This document shows positions 8,878 to 17,794 of a DNA stretch of 64,000 nucleotides, piece after piece; positions within the stretch are counted from its first letter, which is position 1; each line of letters starts with the position of its first letter. Under the pieces are notes generated by a model, which worked only from the letters and a program-made list of their open reading frames with translations, was not told the origin of the DNA and ran no database searches. The position numbers were made by a program, and so were the translations under genes. Source of the stretch: Pseudomonas sp. BMS12 (GTDB lineage Bacteria; Pseudomonadota; Gammaproteobacteria; Pseudomonadales; Pseudomonadaceae); the NCBI RefSeq assembly GCF_001592875.1, contig NZ_LSOF01000016.1, forward strand, positions 62,001-126,000, read 5' to 3'.

Positions 8878-8897
8878 GGCTCCGCTCCTGCGGAGCC
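8878..8897 (+). terminator. hairpin after uraA
   Basis: GGCTCCGC and GCGGAGCC form a perfect 8-base stem with a TCCT loop, starting 9 bases after the uraA stop. Only a short ACTTT follows, so intrinsic termination may be weak. Confidence 0.5.
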
Positions 8898-9052
8898 ACT
8901 TTCGGTGGGGCTGGCGCCGCAAATGCCAGGCCCATCCGACTTCATGCCTGACTGACTTCTTGCGTCTTCCCTCCCTGATGGCTGTAACAACTGAGCCGAT
9001 ACGCGGTCTGGCCTATAACGGATAGGTGTTCATCGTCCCGCAGGAGTCAGCC

Positions 9053-9976
9053 ATGCCCACTCGCCGCCGCTTTCTGCAGCACAGCGCCTGCCTTGCCGCC
9101 ATCACCGCGCTGGCCCCCTGGCTCGGCAGCAGCCCTGCCTTTGCCCTGAACTCGCTGATGCAGCGCAAGATACCCAGCAGCGGCGAGCTGCTGCCGGTGA
9201 TAGGCCTGGGCACTTCGCGCACCCACGACGTGGCGCTCGATGAAGAGCACCTGGGGCCGTTGCGCGAGGTGCTGCGCACCCTGGTCAACGGCGGCGCCAG
9301 CCTGATCGATACCGCGCCCAGTTATGGCCGCGCAGAGGCGGTGTGCGGCGCGCTGGCCGCCGAGGACATGATGCGCAAACGTCTGTTTCTGGCCAGCAAG
9401 GTGTCCTCCAGCGGGCGCGAGGCCGGGCAACGGCAGATCGCCGCGAGCTTCGCCGCCCTGCAGACCGAGCGCATCGACCTAATGCAGGTGCACAACCTGC
9501 AGGACACCGAAACCCAGCTCAGGCTACTGCGCAAGCTGAAGGAACAGGGCAAGGTGCGCTACATCGGCGTCACCCATTACCTGGACAGCGCCCACGAGCA
9601 CCTGCTGCAGGTGCTGCGCCGCGAGCCGCTGGACTTCGTGCAGTTCAACTACTCAGTGGGCGAACGCAATGCCGAACGCGAGCTGCTGCCCTTCTGCGCC
9701 GACAAGGGCATTGCCGTGCTGATCAATCGCCCCTTCCAGCGTGCCGCGCTGTTCGACAAGGTGCGCGACAAGGATCTGCCCGACTGGGCCATGATCGAAC
9801 TCGGCGCCAGCTCATGGGCCCAGCTGATGCTCAAGTTCATCCTCGCCAACCCGGCGGTGACGGCCGTCATTCCAGCCACCTCGAATCCTCGCTATATGGC
9901 TGACAACCTCAAGGCCGGTCTGGGAGAACTGCCCGACGCCCGCCAGCGCCAGCGCATCGTCGAACTGTTCGCCTGA
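9053..9976 (+). CDS. Tat-exported aldo/keto reductase
   Basis: 307 residues; the ATG at 9053 follows GGAG. The N-terminus is a Tat signal with the twin-arginine motif TRRRFL at residues 3-8, a hydrophobic stretch and cleavage near AFA/LN. The AKR tetrad is complete: Asp86, Tyr91 (IDTAPSYG), Lys116 (LFLASK), His147 (MQVHNL). The late segment AVIPATSNPRYMADNL is the NADP-type site. Export through Tat suggests cofactor is bound before translocation. The gene is 2 bases from the following carrier gene, so they form an operon. Substrate unknown. Confidence 0.88.
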   Translation: MPTRRRFLQHSACLAAITALAPWLGSSPAFALNSLMQRKIPSSGELLPVIGLGTSRTHDVALDEEHLGPLREVLRTLVNGGASLIDTAPSYGRAEAVCGALAAEDMMRKRLFLASKVSSSGREAGQRQIAASFAALQTERIDLMQVHNLQDTETQLRLLRKLKEQGKVRYIGVTHYLDSAHEHLLQVLRREPLDFVQFNYSVGERNAERELLPFCADKGIAVLINRPFQRAALFDKVRDKDLPDWAMIELGASSWAQLMLKFILANPAVTAVIPATSNPRYMADNLKAGLGELPDARQRQRIVELFA

Positions 9977-9978
9977 AC

Positions 9979-11277
9979 ATGCGCCAGCGGCTGGCCCGGA
10001 CGATCAATGCCGAAGCCATCGAGCTGCCGGCAGCGCTGGCCGGTTTCGCCCTGTTCTTCTGCCTGTTCTGTGGTTACTTCATGCTGCGGCCGATCCGCGA
10101 GGCGATGGGCATCCAGGCCGGCGTGGAGCACCTGCAATGGCTGTTCAGCGCCACCTTCGTCGCCATGCTGCTGGCGGTGCCGCTGTTCGCCTGGATCAAC
10201 TCGCGAGTGTCCCGCCGGCGCTTCGCCGACTGGGTGTTCGGCTTCTTCGGCCTCAACCTGCTGATCTTCGCCGGTCTGTTCGCCAGCGCCGGGGACAGCC
10301 TGTGGCTGGCGCGCAGCTTCTATGTGTGGATTTCCGTATACAACCTGTTCGTCGTGTCGCTGGCCTGGAGCCTGATGGCCGATGTGTTCGACACCCGCCA
10401 GGCCAGGCGCCTGTTCGCCTTCATTGCCGCCGGTGCCAGTGTCGGCGGCCTGAGCGGGCCGGCACTCAGCGCCCTGCTGATCGAAACGCTGGACGCCGCC
10501 GGCCTGTGCCTGCTGACTGCCGGGCTGCTGGCGGTGGCGTCGCTACTCAAGCAGCACCTGATGCGCTGGCGCGAATACGCGGGCGCCGGGCGCCCCGGCG
10601 CCGTGCCCAGTGAAAGCCCGCGCCAGCCGGTGCCGGGCAATCCGTTCAGCGGCTTCACCCGCGTGCTGCGCTCGCCCTACCTGCTCGGCGTATCGGCCTT
10701 CGTGGTGCTGCTGGCCACGGTGAGCACCTTCCTTTATTTCGAGCAGGCGCGTTTGGTGGCCGAACTGTTTCCCGAGCGCGACGCCCAGGTGCGGGTGTTT
10801 GGCCTGATCGACTTCGTGGTGCAGGCCGGCGCGCTGGCCAGCCAGTTGTTCATTACCGGGCGGGTGGCACAGCGCTTGGGCATCCGCATGCTGCTGACGG
10901 CCGTACCGGTGCTGATGTGCCTGGGCTTTGTCGGCCTGGCGCTGGCTCCCACCTTCGCCGTGCTGGCGGCGCTGATGATCGTACGGCGCATCGGCGAATA
11001 TGCCTTCGTCCGCCCCGGCCGCGAGATGCTGTTCGCCCCGCTCGACGCCGAGACCAAGTACAAGGCGAAAAACCTCATCGATACCCTGGTGTATCGCGGC
11101 GGCGATGCCGTCAGCGGCTGGGCCAAGAGCCTGCTCGACGCGCTGGGTCAGGGCGCCGTGCTGGCCGCGCTGGTCGGCGCCGGCTGTGCGGCCCTGTGGG
11201 CCCTGCTCGGCTGGTACCTGGGCAGCCGTGCGGACCGTGCCGCCGAACAGCGGCCGAACTCAGGTATTGCCCAGTAG
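9979..11277 (+). CDS. MFS-type carrier resembling nucleotide (NTP/NDP) transporters
   Basis: 432 residues with about 12 predicted membrane helices. The C-terminal part (FVRPGREMLFAPLD, then YKAKNLIDTLVYRGGDAVSGW at about residues 355-377) resembles the ATP/ADP translocase (TLC/Npt) family and its bacterial MFS relatives. The real substrate is not known for free-living bacteria. It is coupled to the periplasmic aldo/keto reductase by a 2-base gap and its 3' end overlaps the convergent LysR gene by 18 bases. Confidence 0.75.
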   Translation: MRQRLARTINAEAIELPAALAGFALFFCLFCGYFMLRPIREAMGIQAGVEHLQWLFSATFVAMLLAVPLFAWINSRVSRRRFADWVFGFFGLNLLIFAGLFASAGDSLWLARSFYVWISVYNLFVVSLAWSLMADVFDTRQARRLFAFIAAGASVGGLSGPALSALLIETLDAAGLCLLTAGLLAVASLLKQHLMRWREYAGAGRPGAVPSESPRQPVPGNPFSGFTRVLRSPYLLGVSAFVVLLATVSTFLYFEQARLVAELFPERDAQVRVFGLIDFVVQAGALASQLFITGRVAQRLGIRMLLTAVPVLMCLGFVGLALAPTFAVLAALMIVRRIGEYAFVRPGREMLFAPLDAETKYKAKNLIDTLVYRGGDAVSGWAKSLLDALGQGAVLAALVGAGCAALWALLGWYLGSRADRAAEQRPNSGIAQ

Positions 11278-12159
11278 CAGAATCTCGCCGATCAACCACT
11301 GCAGGGCCGCATCGCGCTGGCGCAGCTCCAGGCTGACCACATCCAGATGAAATGGCCCCAGCTCGAACGGCAGGTCGAACAGCTGCAGCGGCAGCAACCC
11401 GGCGAAGTAGTGAGCCAGGCGCGTCGGCAACACCGCCACCAGTTCGCTGCCGGCGGCAATGTGCGCGGCCTGCAGGTAATTCGGCGTGCTGTAGACGATC
11501 TCCCGAGCCAGGCCCTGCTCGCCCAGCCATTGCTCGACCATGCCGCGCGTCTGCCCGCCATGCACCCACAGGTGGCGCAGCTGCAGAAAGGTCTGCAGGC
11601 TGAGGCCTGCCCGCAATTGCGGATGACCCTTGCAGGCCACAACCTGCAGGGTTTCGCTCATCCAGCGGCTGCCCGCGAAACGCGGCGGCAGCGCCTCGAA
11701 GCGGCCCAGCACCAGGTCCAGCTCGCCCTTCTCCAGTGCCTCGGTCGGCAGGCGCGGGGTCAGGTGGCGCACATCCAGGCGCACACCCGGTGCCTGCTCG
11801 GCCAGGCGCGACAACAGCCGCGGCATCAGCAGCATCTCCGCATAGTCGGTCATGGCGATGGTGAAGCGCTGGCGGCTACTGGCCGGATCGAAGCGCGTGC
11901 CCTCGCTGAGGCTTTCCTCGATCTGCCGCAGCGCCGCGCGGATCGGCCCTTCCAGCTCCAGGGCCCGCGGCGTCGGCTGCATGGCCCGACCCACGCGGAC
12001 CAGCAGCGGATCGTCGAGCAGATCGCGCAAGCGATTGAGGGCATTACTCACCGCCGGCTGGCTCAGCGCCAGGCGCTCGGCGGCCCGTGATACGTTGCGC
12101 TCACGCAGCAGGGCATCGAGCACGCGCAGCAGGTTGAGGTCGAAGGTCGAGATATTCAC
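11260..12159 (-). CDS. LysR-family regulator
   Basis: 299 residues. The N-terminal winged helix-turn-helix is at residues 5-65 (VLDALLRERNVSRAAERLALSQPAVSNALNRL... pattern), followed by a periplasmic-binding-like effector domain. It is transcribed divergently from the 3-hydroxyacyl-CoA dehydrogenase gene across 95 bases and is the obvious candidate regulator of the acyl-CoA oxidation block. Its end overlaps the carrier gene on the other strand. The inducer is unknown; an acyl-CoA or fatty acid is a guess. Confidence 0.92.
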   Translation of the reverse strand: MNISTFDLNLLRVLDALLRERNVSRAAERLALSQPAVSNALNRLRDLLDDPLLVRVGRAMQPTPRALELEGPIRAALRQIEESLSEGTRFDPASSRQRFTIAMTDYAEMLLMPRLLSRLAEQAPGVRLDVRHLTPRLPTEALEKGELDLVLGRFEALPPRFAGSRWMSETLQVVACKGHPQLRAGLSLQTFLQLRHLWVHGGQTRGMVEQWLGEQGLAREIVYSTPNYLQAAHIAAGSELVAVLPTRLAHYFAGLLPLQLFDLPFELGPFHLDVVSLELRQRDAALQWLIGEILLLGNT

Positions 12160-12168
12160 TGACTAAAT

Positions 12169-12218
12169 ACTTCTTATCACAAGTCAAAATTTCTCAAATA
12201 GTACTGCCTTGCATAAGG
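12169..12218. promoter_or_regulatory. candidate LysR operator region
   Basis: Between the divergent LysR and dehydrogenase genes are ACTT-N8-AAGT (12169-12184), which contains a T-N11-A-like LysR signature, and CCTTGCATAAGG (12207-12218), whose arms CCTT and AAGG are complementary. They sit 10 bases from the LysR start and 37 bases from the dehydrogenase start, where autoregulation and activation sites would be expected. Confidence 0.4.
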
Positions 12219-12254
12219 TGCGTCAGTTCCGTTTTTCGTGACCGAGGTAAGGCT

Positions 12255-13487
12255 ATGAGTAACAACTACAACATTCAGCAGGCCGCCGTGATCGGTGCCG
12301 GCACCATGGGCCGCGGTATCGTCATCAGTCTGGCCAACGCCGGCATTCCGGTGCTGTGGCTGGATAACAACCCGGACATGGTTGCCGCCGGCCTGCAGAT
12401 GGCGGAAGACACCTGGGCCCAGAACGTCGCCAAGGCCCGCATCACGCCGGGCGAAGCCAGCCTGCGTCGCTCGCGCATCCAGGCGGTAAGCAGCTACGCC
12501 GACCTCGCCGAAGTCGACCTGGTGATCGAAGCGGTCTACGAGAACCTGGAACTCAAGCAGGAAATCTTCCGCACCCTGGATCGCACCGTGAAGCAGGGCG
12601 CCATCCTCGCCAGCAACACCTCGGCGCTGGACATCGACGCCATTGCTGCCGTTACCGAGCGTCCGCAGGACGTGCTCGGCCTGCACTTCTTCAGCCCGGC
12701 GCACATCATGAAGCTGCTGGAAATCGTGCGCGGCGCCCATACCTCCCCCGCCGTGCTCGACGCCGCCGTCGCTCTGGGCCAACGCATCGGCAAGATCAGT
12801 GTGGTCGCCGGCAACTGCGACGGCTTCATCGGCAACCGCATGCTGCACACCTATGTCTTCGAGGCGCGCAGCATGCTGCTGGAAGGCGCCTTCCCGCACC
12901 AGATCGACAGCGTGCTGCAGGGCTTCGGCTTCGCCATGGGCCCGTTCCGCATGTACGACGTGGTCGGCATCGACCTGGAATGGCGCGCCCGCGAGCTGGC
13001 CGGCAAGGGCCAGGACGTCGATCAGGTGCAGGTCGACAACCGCCTGTGCGAGATGGGCCGCTTCGGCCAGAAATCCGGCCAGGGTTACTACCTGTACGCG
13101 CCGGGCAGCCGCCAGGCCGAGCACGACCCCGTGGTCGACGACCTGGTGCAGCGCGAGTCCGAGCGCCTGGGCTACCAACGACGCACCGTCGGCGCAGAGG
13201 AAATCCTCGAACGCTGCCTGCTGGCCCTGGTCAACGAGGGCGCGAAGATCCTCGAAGAGAACATCGCCGCCAACAGCCGCGACATCGACCTGGTCTACCT
13301 CAACGGCTACGGCTTCCCCGCCGACGGCCCGATGGCCTGGGCCGACGCCCAGGGCGTGGCGCACATCCGCGAACGCCTGCTGCACCTGCGCGAGCAGCTC
13401 GGCGAGCGCTGGCAGCCGGCCAAGCTGATCGACCGACTGGTGGCCGACGGCAAGCAATTCAGCGACGTACAGGAAGGTAAAGCATGA
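12255..13487 (+). CDS. 3-hydroxyacyl-CoA dehydrogenase
   Basis: 410 residues. It oxidises 3-hydroxyacyl-CoA to 3-ketoacyl-CoA with NAD. The Rossmann motif VIGAGTMGRGI is at residues 12-22; the catalytic pair is His144 (GLHFFSP) and Glu156 (LLEIV). A first C-terminal dimer domain (CDGFIGNRM) and a second one (LVNEGAKILEENIAA, then NGYGFPADGPMAW) are both present, as in stand-alone FadB-type dehydrogenases without the hydratase half. The stop overlaps the acyl-CoA dehydrogenase start (ATGA), implying translational coupling. Confidence 0.92.
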   Translation: MSNNYNIQQAAVIGAGTMGRGIVISLANAGIPVLWLDNNPDMVAAGLQMAEDTWAQNVAKARITPGEASLRRSRIQAVSSYADLAEVDLVIEAVYENLELKQEIFRTLDRTVKQGAILASNTSALDIDAIAAVTERPQDVLGLHFFSPAHIMKLLEIVRGAHTSPAVLDAAVALGQRIGKISVVAGNCDGFIGNRMLHTYVFEARSMLLEGAFPHQIDSVLQGFGFAMGPFRMYDVVGIDLEWRARELAGKGQDVDQVQVDNRLCEMGRFGQKSGQGYYLYAPGSRQAEHDPVVDDLVQRESERLGYQRRTVGAEEILERCLLALVNEGAKILEENIAANSRDIDLVYLNGYGFPADGPMAWADAQGVAHIRERLLHLREQLGERWQPAKLIDRLVADGKQFSDVQEGKA

Positions 13488-15274
13488 GCTACCAAGCCCC
13501 CCTGCGCGACATGCGCTTCGTCCTCCATGAACTGTTCGATGTCGCCGGCCACTGCGAGCGTCTGGGCAACGGCCTGGATCGCGAGCTGATCGACGGCGTG
13601 CTGGAAGAAGCCGCCGCCTTTACCGGCAACGAGATCGCCCCGCTCAACCGCAACAGCGACGAGGAAGGCTGCCGCCTGGAAGAGGGTCGCGTGACCACGC
13701 CCAAGGGCTTCCGCAGCGCCTACCAGCAATACGTGGACAACGGCTGGGCGAGCATGACCGGGCCGGTCGAGTTTGGCGGCCAGGGTTTCCCGCAGCTGGT
13801 GTCCTTCGCCTTTCACGAGATGCTGATGGGCGCCTCGCTGTCGTTCCGCATCTATTCCGGCCTCACCGAAGGCGCCGTGCTGGCCCTGCACAAGCACGGT
13901 AGCGAAGAGCTCAAGCGCGACTACCTAGGCAAGATGGTCAGCGGCCAGTGGACCGGCACCATGTGCCTGACCGAACCGCAGGCCGGTACCGACCTGGCGC
14001 TGCTGCGCACCAAGGCCGAACCCCAGGCCGATGGCAGCTACAAGGTCACCGGCAACAAGATCTTCATCAGCGGCGGCGAGCAGGACCTGTCGGAGAACAT
14101 CGTCCATCTGGTGCTGGCCCGCCTGCCGGACGCCCCGGCCGGCGTGAAGGGCATCAGCCTGCTGCTGGTCCCCAAGTTCATCGCCAATGCCGACGGCACA
14201 CCGGGCGCCGCCAACGCGCTGTCCTGCGGAGCCATCGAGCACAAGATGGGCATCAAGGGCGCCTCCACCTGCGTGATGAACTTCGATGGCGCCACCGGCT
14301 GGCTGGTCGGCGAAGCCAACCAGGGCCTGGCCTGCATGTTCACCATGATGAACGACGCACGTTTCCAGGTTGGCCTGCAGGGCCTGGGCATCGGCGAGGC
14401 GGCCTTCCAGGGCGCGCTGAGCTATGCCCGCGAACGCCTGCAGTCGCGCGGTCTGAAAGGCGCCGTGGCGCCGGAGAAAGCCGCCGATCCGATCATCGTC
14501 CACCCGGATGTACGCCGCATGTTGCTGACCCAGAAGACCCTGGTCGAAGGCTGCCGCATGCTCGCCGCCTACACCGCGCGCCAGCTCGACCTGGAGCACG
14601 GCGCCGAGGATGCTGCCGAGCGCAAGGCCGCGGCCAAGCGCGCCGCGCTGCTGATCCCGATCGTCAAGGCGTTCTTCACCGACATGAGCCAGGAAGTCGC
14701 CAGCCACGCCGTGCAGGTCTACGGCGGCCACGGCTTCATCCGCGAATGGGGCATGGAACAGCTGATGCGCGACAGCCGCATCACCCAGCTCTATGAGGGC
14801 ACCAACGGCATCCAGGCGCTGGACCTGATCCGCCGCAAGTTGCTGGGCGACGGCGGCAGCGAGCTGCAGGGGCTGATCGAGGAGCTGCTGGCCCAGGCCA
14901 CCCAGGCCGCCGCGCAGCCGGCCCTGGCCGAGATGGCTGGTGTGGTCATCGCCCGCCTGCGCCAGTGGCGCGAACTGGCCGGCCAGGTGATCGCCATGAG
15001 CCAGCAGGATGCCGAGGAAATCGGCGCCGTGTCGGTGGACTTCCTGCAGTACTCGTCCTATGTCCTGCTGGCCGGTTTCTGGCTGCAGGCCGCCACTACA
15101 GCGCAGGCTGCGCTGGACGGCGGTAGCAGCGAGGCCGAGTTCTACCAGGCCAAGCTGCACAGCGCGGCGTTCTACCTGCGCCGCGTGCTGCCGCGTGCCA
15201 GCGCCCACCGTGAAGCCCTGCTGGGCGGCGCGGGCTGCCTGATGGCCATGCCGGAAGACAGCTTCGCGCTGTAA
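13484..15274 (+). CDS. acyl-CoA dehydrogenase, long form
   Basis: 596 residues, with the extended C-terminal domain of the roughly 590-600-residue acyl-CoA dehydrogenases. FAD and substrate motifs are clear: MCLTEPQAGTDLALLRTKA in the middle domain, HAVQVYGGHGFIREWGMEQ and the catalytic Glu438 in YEGTNGIQALDL. It introduces the alpha-beta double bond into acyl-CoA and passes electrons to ETF. It overlaps the preceding gene by 4 bases. Chain-length preference cannot be read from the sequence. Confidence 0.93.
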   Translation: MSYQAPLRDMRFVLHELFDVAGHCERLGNGLDRELIDGVLEEAAAFTGNEIAPLNRNSDEEGCRLEEGRVTTPKGFRSAYQQYVDNGWASMTGPVEFGGQGFPQLVSFAFHEMLMGASLSFRIYSGLTEGAVLALHKHGSEELKRDYLGKMVSGQWTGTMCLTEPQAGTDLALLRTKAEPQADGSYKVTGNKIFISGGEQDLSENIVHLVLARLPDAPAGVKGISLLLVPKFIANADGTPGAANALSCGAIEHKMGIKGASTCVMNFDGATGWLVGEANQGLACMFTMMNDARFQVGLQGLGIGEAAFQGALSYARERLQSRGLKGAVAPEKAADPIIVHPDVRRMLLTQKTLVEGCRMLAAYTARQLDLEHGAEDAAERKAAAKRAALLIPIVKAFFTDMSQEVASHAVQVYGGHGFIREWGMEQLMRDSRITQLYEGTNGIQALDLIRRKLLGDGGSELQGLIEELLAQATQAAAQPALAEMAGVVIARLRQWRELAGQVIAMSQQDAEEIGAVSVDFLQYSSYVLLAGFWLQAATTAQAALDGGSSEAEFYQAKLHSAAFYLRRVLPRASAHREALLGGAGCLMAMPEDSFAL

Positions 15275-15280
15275 GCGGAT

Positions 15281-15319
15281 CTCGCGGCCAGCCCTGGCGA
15301 TTGCAGGGCTGGCCGCGAG
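15281..15319 (+). terminator. strong hairpin after the acyl-CoA dehydrogenase gene
   Basis: A perfect 15-base stem (CTCGCGGCCAGCCCT at 15281-15295 with its complement at 15305-15319) encloses a 9-base loop 6 bases after the stop. There is no T-run, so it may act as an mRNA end-stabiliser or Rho-assisted stop rather than a classical terminator. Confidence 0.55.
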
Positions 15320-15353
15320 CGCACACCGAAAAACCGCGTCCCGAGAGGCACCG

Positions 15354-16346
15354 ATGAAAATAATAAAAATCGTGCTGAGCCTGCTGTTACTGATCGCCGT
15401 GGCCCTCGCCGGGCTGTACGGCTATTTCCTCTATACCCCCGCCCCCACGCAACCGAGCCTGAGCGCCGCGCTGCAGCAGGGCCAGATCACCCTCGGCGAG
15501 CGGCAACGCGACTACGCCTACTACATCCCCGCCCAGTTGCCGGCCAAGGCGCCGCTGCTGTTCGTCCTGCACGGCTCGCTGCAGACCATCGACGACATTC
15601 GCCGCTACAGTGCCTATGAGTTCGAGCGCCTGGCCGATCAGCACGGTTTCATCGTCGTCTACCCGCAGGGCTTCGAGCGCAACTGGAACGACTGCCGGCG
15701 CACGGCAGACTACCCGGCGCGTGCGCAGAACATCGACGACATCGGCCTGATCGCCGCGCTGATCCAGCACTTCGCCAGCCAGAACGGCGCCGATCCACGG
15801 CGCGCCTTCCTCACCGGCTACTCCAACGGCGGCCACCTGGGCCTGCGCATCGCCCTGGAACAGCCGCAGCTGCTGGCCGGCGTGGCCGCCTTCGCCGCCA
15901 ACCTGCCGACCGACGACAACCTCGACTGCCAGCCGGTGGCCGGTAGCGTGCCGGTGCTGCTGATGAACGGCACCCGCGACCCGATCAACCCCTACAACGG
16001 CGGCGTGGTCACCCTGTTCGGCCTGGGTAACCGCGGCAGCGTGCGCTCGGCGTACGAGTCGGCCAGCTATTTCGCCAGGCACGCCGGCTATGCCCAGGAC
16101 GCCGTGCGCAGCAGCGTCGCCTGGCAGAACCCGGACGACCCCGCACAACGCGCTACGCTCGACCAATGGCAAAGCGCCGAACGCGCCGAGGTGGCCCTGT
16201 ACAGCCTGATCGGCGGCGGCCACCTGCTGCCGCAAGTCGGTTTCCGCGCCCCACGCCTGCTCGGCCCGACCCTGAGCGGCTTCGACGGCCCCCAGGCCAT
16301 CTGGGACTTCTTCGCCCGCCAGCGCCCCGCGCCGGCCCAGCCCTGA
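15354..16346 (+). CDS. membrane-anchored alpha/beta hydrolase, PHB-depolymerase/feruloyl-esterase-like
   Basis: 330 residues. An N-terminal hydrophobic helix (residues 5-27) is an anchor or signal. The esterase fold carries LFVLHGSLQTIDD, YPQGFERNWNDCR, nucleophile Ser157 in GYSNGG, Asp209 in NGTRDPINPYNGG and His290 in IGGGHLLPQ, a complete triad of the LpqC/poly-hydroxyalkanoate-depolymerase esterase type. It probably cleaves esters in the periplasm or at the outer face. It lies between acyl-CoA and alcohol dehydrogenase genes, which suggests ester-derived alcohols and acids as the substrates of the block. That link is inference. Confidence 0.82.
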   Translation: MKIIKIVLSLLLLIAVALAGLYGYFLYTPAPTQPSLSAALQQGQITLGERQRDYAYYIPAQLPAKAPLLFVLHGSLQTIDDIRRYSAYEFERLADQHGFIVVYPQGFERNWNDCRRTADYPARAQNIDDIGLIAALIQHFASQNGADPRRAFLTGYSNGGHLGLRIALEQPQLLAGVAAFAANLPTDDNLDCQPVAGSVPVLLMNGTRDPINPYNGGVVTLFGLGNRGSVRSAYESASYFARHAGYAQDAVRSSVAWQNPDDPAQRATLDQWQSAERAEVALYSLIGGGHLLPQVGFRAPRLLGPTLSGFDGPQAIWDFFARQRPAPAQP

Positions 16347-16364
16347 CTCACCGGAGGAACCATC

Positions 16365-17528
16365 ATGCAGCCCTTCAGTTTCGCCACCACCGCCCAGATC
16401 CTCTGCGAGTCCGGCTCTGCCGCACGCCTGGCCGAGCTGTGCCGCGAGCGCGAGGCACACCGCGTGCTGATCGTCACCGACCCCGGCATCACCCGCTTCG
16501 GCCTGCTCGACGGCGTGCTGCCGGGCTTCGCCAGTGCCGGCGTGGAAGTGGCGGTGTTCGATCAGGTGATCGCCGACCCGCCCGAGGCCATCGTGCTCAA
16601 CGCCGTGGAGCGCGCCCGTGCGCTCAAGGCCGAGCTGGTCGTCGGCTTCGGCGGCGGCAGCTCGATGGACGTGGCCAAGCTGGTCGCCCTGCTCGCCCAC
16701 CCCGACTGCGCCCAGGGCCTCAAGGACATCTACGGCGTGGGCAATGCCCGGGGCAAGCGCCTGCCGCTGATCCAGGTGCCGACCACCGCCGGCACCGGGT
16801 CGGAAGTGACACAGATCGCCATCATCACCACCGGCGAAACCACCAAGATGGGCGTGGTCTCGCCGCTGCTGCTGCCGGACCTGGCCCTGCTCGACGCCGA
16901 CCTGACCCTCGGCCTGCCGCCGGCGGTGACCGCCGCCACCGGCATCGACGCCATGGTCCATGCCATCGAGGCCTACACCAGCAAGATCAAGAAGAACCCG
17001 CTGTCCGACCTGCTGGCCCGCGAGGCCCTGCGCCTGCTGGCCGCCAACCTCGACCAGGCAGTACACAACGGGCAGAACCGCGAGGCACGCCAGGCCATGC
17101 TGCTCGGCGCCCTGCTCGCCGGCCAGGCCTTCGCCAACTCGCCAGTGGCGGCGGTGCACGCGCTGGCCTATCCGCTGGGCGGGCACTTCCACATTCCTCA
17201 CGGCCTGTCCAACGCCCTGGTGCTGCCGCATGTGCTGCGCTTCAACGCGCCGGTCGCCACCGCGCTGTACGCCGAACTGGCACCGCTGCTGCTCGGTGAG
17301 CGCTTGCGCCCCGGCAATGCGGAGCAACTGTGCGCGCAGTTCATCGAAGAGCTGGCGGCGCTGAACGAACGCTGTGGCCTGCCCAGCCGCCTGCGCGACG
17401 CCAACGTGCCGGAGGCCATGCTCGGCCAACTGGCCAGCGACGCCATGCTGCAGCAGCGCCTGCTGGTGAATAACCCGCGCGAGGTGAGCGAGGCGGACGC
17501 ACTGGCGATCTACCAGGCAGCGTATTGA
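16365..17528 (+). CDS. iron-containing alcohol dehydrogenase
   Basis: 387 residues, the usual length of group III alcohol dehydrogenases. The NAD site GFGGGSSMDVAKLVA is at residues 94-108, the second glycine-rich motif TTAGTGSEVTQ at 140-150, and the metal ligands Asp195, His199, His265 and His279 (within GIDAMVHAIEAY, VHALAYPLGG and HIPHGLSN) are all present. It oxidises an alcohol to an aldehyde or the reverse. It begins 18 bases after the hydrolase gene with a GGAGGA-type ribosome site. Confidence 0.93.
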   Translation: MQPFSFATTAQILCESGSAARLAELCREREAHRVLIVTDPGITRFGLLDGVLPGFASAGVEVAVFDQVIADPPEAIVLNAVERARALKAELVVGFGGGSSMDVAKLVALLAHPDCAQGLKDIYGVGNARGKRLPLIQVPTTAGTGSEVTQIAIITTGETTKMGVVSPLLLPDLALLDADLTLGLPPAVTAATGIDAMVHAIEAYTSKIKKNPLSDLLAREALRLLAANLDQAVHNGQNREARQAMLLGALLAGQAFANSPVAAVHALAYPLGGHFHIPHGLSNALVLPHVLRFNAPVATALYAELAPLLLGERLRPGNAEQLCAQFIEELAALNERCGLPSRLRDANVPEAMLGQLASDAMLQQRLLVNNPREVSEADALAIYQAAY

Positions 17529-17552
17529 GTTACTGGCACTGGCTCCCTATCC

Positions 17553-17706
17553 CCCTGGGAGACGACTGCATTGATGCAGAAGGTAGGGCGACGCAGGATG
17601 CCAAAGCCGAGGGCTGGAGTGAGGGTGACGCAGGCAACTCGGAGTAGCGTGTAAATCCCTCACCCTACGCGGGCCGCCCCTACCCCTCTCCCACAGGGAG
17701 AGGGGT
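17553..17706. repeat. intergenic palindromic element
   Basis: The 266-base gap between the alcohol dehydrogenase and thioesterase genes holds several self-complementary blocks: CTCCC-N9-GGGAG at its left end (from about 17557), AGGGTGA paired with TCACCCT further in, and an 11-base stem with ACA loop at 17682-17706 (arms ACCCCTCTCCC and its complement). No reading frame is credible. It looks like a non-coding mobile or REP-like repeat, different from the element at 1909 and 6083. Confidence 0.55.
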
Positions 17707-17794
17707 GGTCAATAACCCGCAATACAGCCGACGAATCAAAGTATCCCGCGCCGCGCCCAGGCCTTAGGGTGTTGCGCAAGCACGAGGAACCAGC

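Noticed and set aside
15387..17429. 680-residue open frame on the minus strand
   Set aside because: It is antisense to the hydrolase and Fe-alcohol dehydrogenase genes, which both have complete active sites; a GC-bias shadow.
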